Source of the DNA: Muribaculaceae bacterium
GTDB lineage: Bacteria > Bacteroidota > Bacteroidia > Bacteroidales > Muribaculaceae
Assembly (NCBI GenBank): GCA_029062005.1
Contig: JAIDQZ010000023.1
Location: 1-61,788, forward strand
Direction of reading: 5' to 3'
DNA: 61,788 nucleotides
Shown here: one piece after another, positions 37,474 to 46,235 of the stretch
Position numbering within the stretch: the first letter of the stretch is position 1
Layout: each line of letters starts with the position of its first letter
Made by a program: the position numbers and the translations under genes
Notes under the pieces: generated by a model
Database searches by the model: none
What the model was told of the DNA's origin: nothing
The model's input: the letters and a program-made list of their open reading frames with translations, nothing else

Positions 37474-39042
37474 TCAACGATTGCTATTCGAAATTTTGTT
37501 AGTTAGTATATGGATCTTATTTATGACAAATCGTTTTTCTGACGTGTTGAGAGAGATAATATAGTTAATAATCAAAAGAATAGTGCACGATGATATAATG
37601 AATCCTATAAGTCCCAATAAGTTTGAGGGAAATAAAGTGTAAATTAGATTGATTATTGCAAAAGAGAGTGCCATTGCGGGGAGCGTACGAAGATATATGG
37701 TCTTAAAACAATACTTATAAGAAAATTTAATAAGATTATGCATTATGATTAAACGTAGTATTATGGCTCCTCCAGAGACTACAAGCATAACATAGAAGAT
37801 GATGTATGGATTCTTTATAAATTCCATCATGATCCAGCTTACAGGAATTATTGATAGCATCAATATAGATATTAAAATCTGAAACCATTTGATTTTACCA
37901 GTGGCTTGTATGGCTGTTGTTATTGGACTCACTACACTCTCCATAAGTCCTAACAATAGAGTTAATTTCATAAATCCTGAAGTGTAAGTCGCTGGATCTT
38001 TCAACCATAATGAAAGCACGGGAGATGAGGCTATTATCAAAGGAATTGTGGGGAGAGACATGAGTATAAAAGCATACTTACATCCATTGAATGTAAGCTT
38101 AATCATTGCTTCTATATTGTTTGACGCATATAGTTTTATGATTTGCGGATTTAGAGCCATTGTAAAATTGGATGCAAATCCAGTTATGACGTTGCCTACT
38201 TGGCCGGAAATTCCTTTGGCTGCTATTACATCCATTGAAAAGAATCGATTTAGGACTATTGTAATTCCACTATCTCTCGCGGAAAACCCTAAGAGCCCAA
38301 CAAATGTCCATTTCTGGAAATTCAGCATTCCTTTGATCAAAGATGGATCTGAATATTTTTTATAGTGGGTTTCCGGGAAGTGCCGGTAGCAATAAACTTG
38401 ATAGAGAATCCTCATCAATAAGCTTATTAATACAAGCAAAATGGAATATGCCACCAGTCTGTATGAAGGAAGAATAGATATCAATAATACAATACCTAAT
38501 TTGAGAATGACTTCAAGTATGCCGTAATATCCATAAATATGCATGTGTTCGTGAGCTACAATGGATGCATTATATGGAACACTGATAATTGTAATAAGGA
38601 ATGAAAATAAACAGCTTTGATAGACACAATTGGTAGCGAATTCCTTACCTATTGGGATCTTTAGCCAATGGTTTACAGCCCATAAACCAATGGTTTCTCC
38701 TAACAATAATACAATGACCATAAGTAGGATCTGGACTCTCAAAGATATGGAGAAAATCTTTTGGATGTATTCTTTATCGTCTTTACCCATGCCATATGAC
38801 ATGTATCTTTGTATAGCTCCAGTCATCGAACTGCTTATAAATGAAAACAATGTTACGAATCCGCCTACTAATGTAAACACTCCATAATCCTCCACGCCAA
38901 GTGCGAGCCAAAGGATACGCACAGTAACGAGATTGATAATTATGGACAAAAGCATACGAATATACAGGAATAGTGTATTCCTTGCTATACGAGTGCTATT
39001 GTTAAATGGGGTGTTTTCTTTAGTCCTAAGTTCTGAAGCCAT
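37474..39042 (-). CDS. Wzx-type oligosaccharide flippase
   Basis: Polytopic MOP/PST-superfamily protein of 522 residues with about twelve to fourteen membrane segments. The N-terminus (NTLFLYIRMLLSIIINLVTV, ALGVEDYGVFTLVGGFVTLF) is typical of Bacteroidetes lipopolysaccharide/capsule flippases that move undecaprenyl-linked repeats across the inner membrane. It is the first gene of the 17-kb minus-strand operon, with a candidate promoter about 240 nt upstream. Confidence 0.9.
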   Translation of the reverse strand: MASELRTKENTPFNNSTRIARNTLFLYIRMLLSIIINLVTVRILWLALGVEDYGVFTLVGGFVTLFSFISSSMTGAIQRYMSYGMGKDDKEYIQKIFSISLRVQILLMVIVLLLGETIGLWAVNHWLKIPIGKEFATNCVYQSCLFSFLITIISVPYNASIVAHEHMHIYGYYGILEVILKLGIVLLISILPSYRLVAYSILLVLISLLMRILYQVYCYRHFPETHYKKYSDPSLIKGMLNFQKWTFVGLLGFSARDSGITIVLNRFFSMDVIAAKGISGQVGNVITGFASNFTMALNPQIIKLYASNNIEAMIKLTFNGCKYAFILMSLPTIPLIIASSPVLSLWLKDPATYTSGFMKLTLLLGLMESVVSPITTAIQATGKIKWFQILISILMLSIIPVSWIMMEFIKNPYIIFYVMLVVSGGAIILRLIIMHNLIKFSYKYCFKTIYLRTLPAMALSFAIINLIYTLFPSNLLGLIGFIISSCTILLIINYIISLNTSEKRFVINKIHILTNKISNSNR

Positions 39043-39594
39043 TACAATAGTCGAACCGTTTGCAGTCTGACAAATATCTGTACAATCAAGGACATGGCAA
39101 TATTAGGTCGAAAAAAGGCTAATTTCGACATTTAGTTAGGTATGCCTAATGTGATTGTGTTGTTAATTAATTGGTTGTGTTTTTATTAAGGGTGAAAATA
39201 CATTTATTGGATACATGCATTTCTTCTTCCCATATATATTCATTTTTATATGGGTACAGTTGATTTTTATGTTTGGACTGCAAAATTAGTAAAAAATACT
39301 TACAATAGGAAATTTTGCATTTTAAAAACGTGTGAGTAAATACAGTTTTAATTGTCCTTCATATTGTCAGAATTAAACACTCTTATTTTTTGTAAACGTA
39401 TTTTTCTCTAATGATATTGTATCCAACACGCTATTCCTTTTAGAAGACTTAAAGATATCTTATTTCCCAGCCACAGCTCTTTCATTTAAAAAATCCATGT
39501 ACTTTCAGAATTCCTTATATTTTATAGCGATAAATAGTCTTTGCGCAGAGGTCCTGCATTGTATGCATTTCTTTGATTTTCAGAAAAATAAACA
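39043..39594. other. 550-bp gene-free AT-rich region upstream of the polysaccharide operon
   Basis: No credible coding frame is present on either strand. It contains a candidate minus-strand -7 box (39281-39288) and a perfect 8-bp hairpin (39229-39236 with 39247-39254). The part nearest the transposase remnant may include the left end of the insertion sequence, but I could not identify matching terminal inverted repeats. I see no invertible-promoter repeat pair. Confidence 0.5.
39281..39288 (-). promoter_or_regulatory. Candidate -7 box of the polysaccharide operon
   Basis: TAATTTTG on the minus strand fits TAnnTTTG. The -33 position 20 nt upstream matches only two of three bases. If used, it gives a long leader of about 235 nt containing the hairpin at 39229-39254. 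Confidence 0.45.
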
Positions 39595-40428
39595 GTGAAA
39601 AAGTTTGGTCAAGTGGCGGATTTTCTTGTAACTTTAAAGGTGAAAATCAAACAGTTACATAAAATAATGAATCCACTTGACCAAGAAAATCTGATTGGCG
39701 CATATGCGTCCAACTGCACTGCAAAAGACTCCTGTCAGCAAAAAAGCAACGAGATAAAGGCCATCCCGCTGCTTATAGACAAGATCGACATATCGGGTAA
39801 GGTCGCTACCGCTGATGCCATGTCCATGCAGAAAGACATAATAGACAGGATCAGGACAAAGGGAGTAGATTTCCTGATTGAGCTCAAGGCCAACCAGCCC
39901 TCGTTAAGATACGGAATTGAGGACAGGCTCAAATTGCACGTTCCTCTGTATTCATACACCGAAGGGCCCGAGCTTGGACATGGAAGGATAGAGACCAGGA
40001 CATATCGTATCCATGACGGGCTGGATATAATTGCTGACAAGGACAAATGGGGAGGGAGAATGACAATTATAGAATGCGAGGCTGATACTGTCAGGAAGTC
40101 GACGGGGACACAGACACATGAAAGGCGATTGTATGTAAGCAGTCTGCCGACGGATACACCGTTGCTCGGAGCGATCGTCCGCAATCACTGGTCGGTGGAA
40201 AGCATGCATTGGGAACTGGACTTCAATCTTATGCAGGACAAGGTCAAACGCAAGACATTGAATGCCGCGCGTAACCTGGACACGATTCAGAGGACCGTAT
40301 TCTCGGTGTTCTCGATATGGAAGGGACTCCGCAAAAAGCGCTCTGACAAGAGAAAGGGAATGGCTGAGCTTATGAGGCACGTTTCGATGAGCCTCACCAG
40401 ACTGGTGCGCTTCTTATGTCAAAAATGA
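39595..40428 (+). pseudogene. Truncated ISAs1-family transposase
   Basis: A 277-codon frame whose part from about residue 30 on matches the C-terminal region of ISAs1 (H-repeat) transposases: QQKSNEIKAIPLLIDKIDIS, ATADAMSMQKDI, FLIELKANQPSL, TQTHERRLYVSSL, RNHWSVESMHWELDFNLMQD and a basic RNLDTIQRT helix. Typical members have roughly 370 residues. The missing N-terminal part would hold the zinc/helical region and the first catalytic aspartate (DGKT-type motif). The frame opens with GTG and an unrelated lysine-rich segment. It is therefore probably inactive. A long hairpin lies at the breakpoint. Confidence 0.8.
39605..39684. repeat. Long imperfect inverted repeat at the transposase 5' breakpoint
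   Basis: Outer arms TTGGTCAAGTGG (39605-39616) and CCACTTGACCAA (39673-39684), middle arms ATTTT/AAAAT (39620-39624, 39661-39665) and inner arms TGTAACT/AGTTACA (39627-39633, 39653-39659) pair to form an approximately 80-nt hairpin. GATTTTCTTG (39619-39628) is also inverted at 39682-39691. It overlaps the point where transposase homology begins. Confidence 0.7.
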
Positions 40429-40479
40429 AAAAATAGATTTTAACAAAAGATAATTATCTGAAATACAGCATCAACAAAA

Positions 40480-40504
40480 TACCCGATTCGATATGAACCG
40501 GGTA
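40480..40504. terminator. Possible terminator hairpin after the transposase remnant
   Basis: TACCCG(A)TTC and GAA(C)CGGGTA pair with one mismatch around a 5-nt loop, between the convergent transposase and CotH-like genes. No strong T-run follows. A perfect 12-bp palindrome AGATAATTATCT lies nearby at 40448-40459. Confidence 0.4.
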
Positions 40505-40595
40505 AGGGAGATTATATCCTAATTTTTATCTTAAATGAAAGAGCCGTGTTTGAGAAGGAATCTTTTTCACCTCGCTACAAACCATACTTAAAAAA

Positions 40596-42032
40596 TCATG
40601 GTTTTACAAATATTTTCTTTCCACCCCTAATCTGTAGACCCGGAGTATCTTTATGAACACTTCTACCCAACATATCAAAAGCTTCTTCTTTTTTATTGTC
40701 ATAAAAATCCATTTCTACGTTGGATAAAAAATATTCTTCATCCATCTTAGAATCAATCCACTTTGCACGTTTAGTCAAGAAATCAACGGAATATTGACGC
40801 ATGAAATCTAAGTCTCCTAAATATGGTTGCCACCAATCATACGGAAATCCCAACTCGTTTTCAAGATTAATCGATCTTTGATAATCAATAGCCTCAGGAG
40901 AATCTGCAAAAGTATTAATTTTATCAATCACTCCATTTACCACTTCCCAACCATGATCTTGCCAAAGAGAGTAGAACGTCTTTCGGAAACGATCATTGGT
41001 AGAGTCAAACATAAGATGGAAATAAAAATATTTATAATGTAGACCAACCCAATCATCCGACCAATGAAGAGCATAATCAAAATCCCATATAGGTCCCATA
41101 CATATCTTTGAATTGGTATCTTTCTTCACCAAATACATATTTCCACCAGCAGTATCGTCATTGCAAAGCAAATCCCATGCAAGCAACCATTTAGCGAACG
41201 ACTCACAGTCATAAGCCTCATCATAAGTATCATCGGAAATTTTTGTTTCATGAGCTAATACATCTTCTGAAATAGCTTGATGCCATTCATCAGTCAAATC
41301 TTCCGTATCAGGATACTTGTAAGTAAACTTCAACTCAGGAGTTGTCAATGAAGATGAGAAACATAAATCCTCATTCCACCAATATGGATCAGCCTCTACT
41401 ACGTATCCATCCTCTTCATCTACGTTTATTCTGCATTTGCGATTTACCGAAATATGTTCGCAAAGCACGTAAAGACCTCTATAAGTTCCATTCATATACA
41501 CATTCACAAACTGATGTGATGGAGTCCATTCTTGTCCTATCAGCTCGCTAACCCAAAAACCTATAGGATTTATGAGGGATCTTCCGGTGCGGAGAAGCAC
41601 CCAATCTTTATCCTCGAATTTCTTATCATTGCGCAAAAGTAGATCAGCTTTCTTTTGAAGCTTTAGCTTGTATGGCTTCTTTGCCTTTTTGCCACTCGTG
41701 TTGCCACGAATCTTGATAGTGAGTCCGCTTTCTTTTTTTACATATTCACCACTGTCATATAATGTCGATCCATTAACTATTATCTTCATGGATGCCGGCA
41801 CCTTGGTAGCATTCTGAATGCCGGATCCCCATGCTCCGGGCGGAGGTGTGACCACTTCGCAAGTTGGTTCTTCTCCATCTACTGTATTAATTACTACCAG
41901 AGGAATTTTCATATTAACTAAAGTTTCATATAACAATGGATCAGATAGAGAAGTAAATGCAACAGCAATATTTGTCAATCCAGAAATCATGACCACAATC
42001 AGTAGTATGATAAAACGAAGATTTTGTTTCAT
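40596..42032 (-). CDS. Exported CotH-kinase family protein with C-terminal sorting-like tail
   Basis: A 478-residue protein with an N-terminal signal/anchor (about 6-26). The CotH kinase-like fold is marked by IKIRGNTSGKKAKKPYKLKL, WVLLRTGRSLINPIGFW, NVYMNGTYRGLYVLCEHI, DGYVVEADP and the metal-binding GPIWDFDYAL. CotH proteins are atypical, secreted protein kinases in spore formers; most bacterial members are uncharacterised. The end (FDMLGRSVHKDTPGLQIRGG, then KKIFVKP) resembles Bacteroidales C-terminal domains used for type IX secretion or surface attachment. Transcribed alone; AT-rich. Confidence 0.82.
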   Translation of the reverse strand: MKQNLRFIILLIVVMISGLTNIAVAFTSLSDPLLYETLVNMKIPLVVINTVDGEEPTCEVVTPPPGAWGSGIQNATKVPASMKIIVNGSTLYDSGEYVKKESGLTIKIRGNTSGKKAKKPYKLKLQKKADLLLRNDKKFEDKDWVLLRTGRSLINPIGFWVSELIGQEWTPSHQFVNVYMNGTYRGLYVLCEHISVNRKCRINVDEEDGYVVEADPYWWNEDLCFSSSLTTPELKFTYKYPDTEDLTDEWHQAISEDVLAHETKISDDTYDEAYDCESFAKWLLAWDLLCNDDTAGGNMYLVKKDTNSKICMGPIWDFDYALHWSDDWVGLHYKYFYFHLMFDSTNDRFRKTFYSLWQDHGWEVVNGVIDKINTFADSPEAIDYQRSINLENELGFPYDWWQPYLGDLDFMRQYSVDFLTKRAKWIDSKMDEEYFLSNVEMDFYDNKKEEAFDMLGRSVHKDTPGLQIRGGKKIFVKP

Positions 42033-42170
42033 CTATTAGTCAAATTAGTTTGCATATTCCACATTAATAACGACAATCCAAGCACAATATTACTTTAAAA
42101 CGCGAGTTCTGGATAAGAATTAGATGAAAAAGTTGAATATAAGACACAAATATAAGACAGGGAAGCTATA

Positions 42171-43955
42171 TCATTTTATCCAATTTTTGATTTTTTCATA
42201 AATTGGATTTTTTTTCAATTTGTTTTTATCGCTTTTCGATAGGATGATTCGTCCGTTTTTCTCTTTTGTCTGATTGAGAATCACATCTTTCTCCTGATCG
42301 TCAATGTTTTTAATGTGTTCTTTAGGGGTCGGATGTCCATCTTTATGTAGCAGATAGTTCATGCCTTTTATACAATCATTTTCTTTGTCTCTCCCTTCAA
42401 ATCGAATATCCCCGTCCACAATGTTATACATCATGACATCTCCGACGTTGACTTTCCCAAATTGATATTTCTCGCTTTTCTCCACGTCTGGAGTATGTCT
42501 CAGATCAATGCTGTAACTGTTTTTGACTCCAGTGATGATATTGCCGTAGATCTTCGTATTGCATGTGCCGTCGTCACAAAAGATTCCTCTATAGTCTTTC
42601 GTTCCGGCTATGTCATAAATCCTATTATACCTTACATGGACATTATCATTTACTGTGGCTACATAGATAGCTCCTGAATCCATTAATGTGTGTTGCTTGT
42701 AAGATGCATAGTAGTCCGGAGTATAATACAATTCATTGTATTCCACATATCCTTCCACTCTTCCTCTTTTGGTGCTTCCCCACCAATTCCCAACTCTGAT
42801 ACCTCCGTATGAAAAATTGACAATCACGTTGTGAGAGATCAAAAACTTTTCTCCCGAAACAGTAATATCGAAATAATTATTCCACTCTCTGCCGTTGTTT
42901 TTGAAATAATTGTTTATAATTGATGTTCTATAGCATCTATCATCTGTCTTTATGCATTCATTGAAATTGTCCAGGAAGCTGCATTCTTCAATAGTTACAT
43001 TCTTTGTATTGTTCAATTGAATGCACAGACTTTTGCAATCTGAAAACCGACAATCTTTAATGGTCGTGTTTCTGGTATCCAGATTGTTGAAAAAGATGAT
43101 GCCGAATTTGCTTAAAGAAGAGCAGGAAAAAGAAAAACCGGATAAATTCAGTGAATTGATCTTGGAATTGCTCATCTTCAAAAAGCATATGGGACGGTGT
43201 TCTAAAATTGAATTGTCTGATATGCTGTGGAAAATTCTGCAACGAGGCAAAACTTTGCCATAATCCAAATCAGAATTGACATCCCTGCCTTTTACATTTA
43301 CTGCGTACGGATAATCGGCTGAAAAATATATATAACCATCTTTTATATCTGTTATCTCATATACTGAACTGAGAAACCATTGAGAAATTTTTATGAAATC
43401 CCCGACATTCACTTGAATATCTGGCTTTTTTATCTTATAGACATCCGGTTTGTCAGTCGGAGATACGGCTTCCTCTAATTCGATCGTTTCAGACCATAAA
43501 TCTACGGGCTTCCCATTTTGAGAATATGCATAAGCAGGATTTTTTCGGTCATTGTTTTGATATGTCTTACCGGTCAATTCACTGCCATTACCTTCAATAA
43601 TTAGATTTACATCAGGATTGGATATCGACAAATTAATATGATTTTCTGAATACTCATACTTGGCACGCTTGAAATCAACTAAAATATTTTTATGGCCTTC
43701 ATCAATATCGCGTTTTATAGTAGAACTCAGATCGTCAAAATCATTTTGGTTTTGAATCCTTACGATGTGGTATTTGCTTAAATCTTCATCCTTGATCGTT
43801 GTTTTCCCGTGGTCCATAGCATCCAACACCATCCAGGTCGTATGATAATTCGTGCTTAGGATATTGCTGTCGGTTTGACTTGCAGATAATTCCAAGGCTA
43901 CTGAACCCATGATGAATAATAGCAACTTAATTGTTGACGATCCATTTTTTTTCAT
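42171..43955 (-). CDS. Exported right-handed beta-helix protein
   Basis: A 594-residue protein with signal peptide (about 1-25) and a pectate-lyase-like parallel beta-helix. It has repeating short strands such as TTIKDCRFSDCKSLCIQLNN, TKNVTIEECSFLDN, NVHVRYNRIYDIAG and NTKIYGNIITGV (about 290-500). The N-terminal half (about 60-250) is a beta-rich cap resembling chondroitinase-B/PL6-like proteins (tentative). It may bind or cleave acidic polysaccharide. It reads divergently from a PL11 lyase, and its leader carries a strong hairpin. Confidence 0.78.
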   Translation of the reverse strand: MKKNGSSTIKLLLFIMGSVALELSASQTDSNILSTNYHTTWMVLDAMDHGKTTIKDEDLSKYHIVRIQNQNDFDDLSSTIKRDIDEGHKNILVDFKRAKYEYSENHINLSISNPDVNLIIEGNGSELTGKTYQNNDRKNPAYAYSQNGKPVDLWSETIELEEAVSPTDKPDVYKIKKPDIQVNVGDFIKISQWFLSSVYEITDIKDGYIYFSADYPYAVNVKGRDVNSDLDYGKVLPRCRIFHSISDNSILEHRPICFLKMSNSKINSLNLSGFSFSCSSLSKFGIIFFNNLDTRNTTIKDCRFSDCKSLCIQLNNTKNVTIEECSFLDNFNECIKTDDRCYRTSIINNYFKNNGREWNNYFDITVSGEKFLISHNVIVNFSYGGIRVGNWWGSTKRGRVEGYVEYNELYYTPDYYASYKQHTLMDSGAIYVATVNDNVHVRYNRIYDIAGTKDYRGIFCDDGTCNTKIYGNIITGVKNSYSIDLRHTPDVEKSEKYQFGKVNVGDVMMYNIVDGDIRFEGRDKENDCIKGMNYLLHKDGHPTPKEHIKNIDDQEKDVILNQTKEKNGRIILSKSDKNKLKKNPIYEKIKNWIK

Positions 43956-43964
43956 GTAATGAAG

Positions 43965-44006
43965 TATTTAAGTTTCGCAAGTTGAGCTTGCGAAACGGCT
44001 TAAATA
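43965..44006. promoter_or_regulatory. Strong hairpin in the leader of the beta-helix gene
   Basis: GTTTCGCAAG (43972-43981) and CTTGCGAAAC (43987-43996) pair perfectly around a 5-nt loop. The outer arms TATTTAAG (43965-43972) and CTTAAATA (43999-44006) extend the stem after a small bulge. It ends 10 nt upstream of the ATG at 43955, so it could hide the ribosome-binding region or act as a terminator or operator. Confidence 0.6.
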
Positions 44007-44050
44007 ATTAAATTAAATGACACATTTAAAAGACTGTATCCTTTTGATTG

Positions 44051-44058
44051 CAAAGTTA
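44051..44058 (-). promoter_or_regulatory. Candidate -7 box of the beta-helix gene
   Basis: TAACTTTG on the minus strand fits the consensus. The -33 site is weak (two of three bases). The leader would be about 90 nt and include the hairpin at 43965-44006. Confidence 0.5.
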
Positions 44059-44109
44059 CATAAAATCGGGTTATATAAAAAATTGTGTCATCAAAAACAC
44101 ATCAAAAAT

Positions 44110-44140
44110 TTGTAAATTAGATTAATTGTTTTTAACTTTG
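44110..44140 (+). promoter_or_regulatory. Promoter of the PL11 lyase gene
   Basis: TTG at 44110-44112, 20 nt, TAACTTTG at 44133-44140: a full consensus match. The leader is about 24 nt to the ATG at 44168. Confidence 0.75.
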
Positions 44141-44167
44141 TAAAATCTAACCTATAACATCAATCAA

Positions 44168-46231
44168 ATGAAGAAATTTGTACTCAGTCTTGCTGCCCCT
44201 GCTTTTGCGGTATCTTTGTTGATGGCGCAGGATGTAAATATCAATGACAGAGCTCTCTGGGGCGCTGTGTGCGGGGCGTCGAATGCCACATATTATAACG
44301 AAACGGTCGGCAAGATGCTCGTCTCTTGGCGAATGTTGCCCGGAGACTCGTCTGACACAGCTTTCGATCTTTATCGTAAAATGACAGGGGGTAAGGAAGA
44401 GAAACTCAATAAAGAGCCTATCTATGGCACTAATTTCCAGGATCTCACTCTCTCGTTCAGTGGTCGAGGCGGTGGAGATGCCACTTATCGGCTCACTTAT
44501 GCAGGGAGCGATGAGACAATCGGCTTATATGTCCTTCCTAACAAGCAGAGGATAAGTAAGCTTCCGTATATATCAATTCCTCTTACTTCGACTTCGGATG
44601 TATGTGACATAGAGGGTATGGAGTACCAGGCTAATGATGTCAGCGTAGGCGACCTTGACGGTGACGGACAGATGGAGCTGATAGTGAAGAGACTTCTTGC
44701 GCATGGCGACAGTGACGGCACCGGAGGCGGACAGTCTCCTGCTGAAGTGCGCCACTCGCTTCTTTATGAAGCATATAAACTTGACGGCACTATGCTTTGG
44801 CGTGTATGTTCAGGACCCAACATACTTCTGGGCAACAGCAGCTCTTTCGCAGTTGCGGATTTTGACGGCGACGGAAAGGCGGAAATGGCTATCAAGACCG
44901 GTGAGGGTACTGTATTTGGCGACGGCATGGAGATCGGGGATACGGACGGCGATGGCAAGACCGACTACCGTGGAGGTGGTAACTACATCGGTGCCGGACC
45001 TGAATTCTTCTCTATCGTAGACGGAGTGACCGGAAAGGAACTCGCCCGTGCAGATTTTATCAAGCGTGGCAAAAGTGAGGACTGGGGCGACAACTATTTC
45101 AAGCGTGCCAGCAGTTTTCGTGTAGGGGTAGGTAATTTTGACGGTAAACTTCCTTCCGTGATCCTTGGCAGAGGCGTGTATGCAAAATCAGTGATCGAAG
45201 TGTGGGACTACCGTGACGGTGAACTGACACGTCGTTGGAATTTCAATACTGATGCGAAACTCGTCGGAAAGGATGGTCTTGCATACAGCAAATATGCAGG
45301 TCAAGGCAATCATTCTTTGAGTGTGGGAGATGTGGATGGCGACGGCTTCGATGAAATTGTTTATGGTGCCATGACAGTGGATCATGACGGAGTAGGACTT
45401 TATTCTTCATGTCTCGGACATGGTGATGCGCTTCATCTCGGCAAGTTTGATCCTTCCCGTCCGGGTCTTCAGATCTACTCCTGCTTCGAGAGCGGAAAGA
45501 CCGAGGTCGCTCTAAGGGATGCCGCTGACGGATCAATTATTTATGACCATAAAAGTGCTACAGACGGTGACATGGGACGTGCGATGATCGCTGACATAGA
45601 TCCTTCATCACCGGGTTGTGAGCTATGGTGGTACCAGAGCGCTGTTCATGACATCGATGGCAATGAACTTCCTGGTGGTCATGCCGATTATCCCGGTACA
45701 TGCAATTTCGCCATATGGTTTGACGGTTCTCTCAGTCGTCAGCCCTTCAGCGGCACAAAGATCGACAGCCGAATCAACGGACGTGTCTTTACTGTTTACC
45801 GCTACGACGTGACTCATGTCAACGGCACGAAGGAGAATCCCAGCTTTTATGGCGATATACTCGGTGACTGGCGGGAGGAGCTGATCTATCCCACATATGA
45901 CAAAACACAGGAGTTAAGGATTTTCAGCACATGGATTCCTACCACTCACCGCGTACCCTGGCTTATGACCGACCATGTGTATGAGATGAGCGCGTTGAAC
46001 CAAAACATTGGTTATAATCAGCCTACTCATACAGGCTATTATCTCGGTTCAGACTACAAGAATGATGAAGAGATATGGGCATCCGGAGGGTATACGAGCG
46101 GAGTCGAGGAGATTGGATCAGAAATAAAAGGATGTGAAGACGGAATGATCTACGACCTCGCGGGCAGAATTGTGAAGAATCCGGCACCGGGCATCTATAT
46201 TCGCAATGGAAAGAAGCTTGTGATCAGATAA
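44168..46231 (+). CDS. Rhamnogalacturonan lyase, PL11-like
   Basis: Secreted polysaccharide lyase expected to cleave the rhamnogalacturonan-I backbone of pectin. The 687-residue protein has a signal peptide (about 1-20), an N-terminal beta-sandwich and an eight-bladed propeller with many calcium-type motifs (GDLDGDGQ, ADFDGDGKAEM, GDTDGDGKTDY, GDVDGDGFDEI), typical of YesW/YesX relatives. Late blocks are DILGDWREELIYP and TTHRVPWLMTDHVYE. The tail MIYDLAGRIVKNPAPGIYIR, then NGKKLVIR, is a Bacteroidales C-terminal sorting-like domain. No SusC/SusD pair is adjacent, so it is not in a classical utilisation locus. Confidence 0.9.
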   Translation: MKKFVLSLAAPAFAVSLLMAQDVNINDRALWGAVCGASNATYYNETVGKMLVSWRMLPGDSSDTAFDLYRKMTGGKEEKLNKEPIYGTNFQDLTLSFSGRGGGDATYRLTYAGSDETIGLYVLPNKQRISKLPYISIPLTSTSDVCDIEGMEYQANDVSVGDLDGDGQMELIVKRLLAHGDSDGTGGGQSPAEVRHSLLYEAYKLDGTMLWRVCSGPNILLGNSSSFAVADFDGDGKAEMAIKTGEGTVFGDGMEIGDTDGDGKTDYRGGGNYIGAGPEFFSIVDGVTGKELARADFIKRGKSEDWGDNYFKRASSFRVGVGNFDGKLPSVILGRGVYAKSVIEVWDYRDGELTRRWNFNTDAKLVGKDGLAYSKYAGQGNHSLSVGDVDGDGFDEIVYGAMTVDHDGVGLYSSCLGHGDALHLGKFDPSRPGLQIYSCFESGKTEVALRDAADGSIIYDHKSATDGDMGRAMIADIDPSSPGCELWWYQSAVHDIDGNELPGGHADYPGTCNFAIWFDGSLSRQPFSGTKIDSRINGRVFTVYRYDVTHVNGTKENPSFYGDILGDWREELIYPTYDKTQELRIFSTWIPTTHRVPWLMTDHVYEMSALNQNIGYNQPTHTGYYLGSDYKNDEEIWASGGYTSGVEEIGSEIKGCEDGMIYDLAGRIVKNPAPGIYIRNGKKLVIR

Positions 46232-46235
46232 TCTG

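Noticed and set aside
39043..39594. Invertible capsule promoter
   Set aside because: No pair of inverted repeats flanking a -7 box was found by eye, and no site-specific recombinase gene is nearby.
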